43,107 bases of DNA from CAWUIH01 sp963922495 (lineage in GTDB: Bacteria; Pseudomonadota; Gammaproteobacteria; Coxiellales; Coxiellaceae): the NCBI GenBank assembly GCA_963922495.1, contig CAWUIH010000008.1:1-43107 (forward strand). Direction: 5' to 3'. Position 1 is the stretch's first letter; each line of letters begins with the position of its first letter. Under the pieces are notes generated by a model. The model was not told the origin of the DNA, did not search any database, and worked only from the letters and a program-made list of their open reading frames with translations. Position numbers and translations under genes: made by a program. Shown here one piece after another: positions 43,000 to 43,107 of this stretch.

Positions 43000-43106
43000 G
43001 AGCAAGAACCTCTGGAAGTGACTGCATCACGGGAGCTACCGATCAATGCATCGTAAGCCCTCGAGAATCTCCCCTTGGAATTTGAGTGATCATGATAGTC
43101 TTCAAC
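42996..43106 (-). CDS. Partial open reading frame at the window edge (3' end)
   Basis: On the minus strand a frame is open from the window edge to a TGA at 42998-42996 (36 visible residues, ending RDAVTSRGSCS). The stop overlaps the next ATG as ATGA, typical of operon partners, which is the main support. Too short to identify. Confidence 0.35.
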   Translation of the reverse strand, partial: VEDYHDHSNSKGRFSRAYDALIGSSRDAVTSRGSCS

Positions 43107-43107
43107 C

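Overview
The window looks like the chromosome of an AT-rich gammaproteobacterium, most likely a Legionellales member (Coxiella/Legionella-like, perhaps an intracellular lineage). The reasons are gene order and regulation. The block tpiA-secG-tRNA-Leu-nuoA..N-tRNA-fMet-rimP-nusA-infB-rbfA-truB is the arrangement I know from that order. The window also holds a CsrA-sponge-type small RNA, PmrA-box-like promoters, and a large coiled-coil protein of the kind found among Dot/Icm effectors. Genus and species cannot be fixed from sequence alone.

Layout. 1-4.2 kb (minus): CtpA/Prc protease, EnvC-type amidase activator and GpmI phosphoglycerate mutase, tightly spaced. 4.3-8.4 kb: biotin transporter subunit BioY, a DUF6314-like protein, a ~173 bp inverted-repeat mobile element (MITE-like), an M32 carboxypeptidase and the SohB peptidase. 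8.5-10.2 kb: an overlapping trio of a free HPt phosphotransfer protein, UbiG and a phosphoglycolate phosphatase. 10.3-12.8 kb: orphan xylose isomerase and 6-phosphofructokinase. 12.8-18.7 kb (minus): tRNA-fMet, rimP, nusA, infB, rbfA, truB (translation and transcription housekeeping). 18.7-33.1 kb (minus): the complete 14-gene nuoA-N operon for respiratory complex I, most junctions overlapping. 33.2-34.4 kb: tRNA-Leu(GAG), secG, tpiA.

The accessory end begins after tpiA. At 34453-34697 (minus) there is an RNA of about 245 nt in which five hairpins display GGA in their loops, several matching the CsrA binding consensus, followed by a strong intrinsic terminator. It reads as an undescribed RsmY/RsmZ/CsrB-type sponge RNA. 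A LetA/GacA-like palindrome lies about 170 bp upstream of its inferred start. Next come a second MITE copy whose terminal repeat supplies the last codons of ppiD, a decayed alpha/beta-hydrolase gene, and a 915-residue coiled-coil protein without recognisable enzymatic motifs. The tail of the window holds small hypothetical, winged-helix and membrane proteins plus MITE debris. Two promoters here, one before the 915-residue gene and one at 42.05 kb, share the same geometry: 11-bp-spaced TTAAT direct repeats followed by CATAAT. This suggests a common PmrA-like regulator.

Together, the core region is ordinary housekeeping. The interesting layer is regulatory: a Csr sponge RNA and PmrA-like promoters placed beside an effector-like gene, in a region littered with short inverted-repeat elements.
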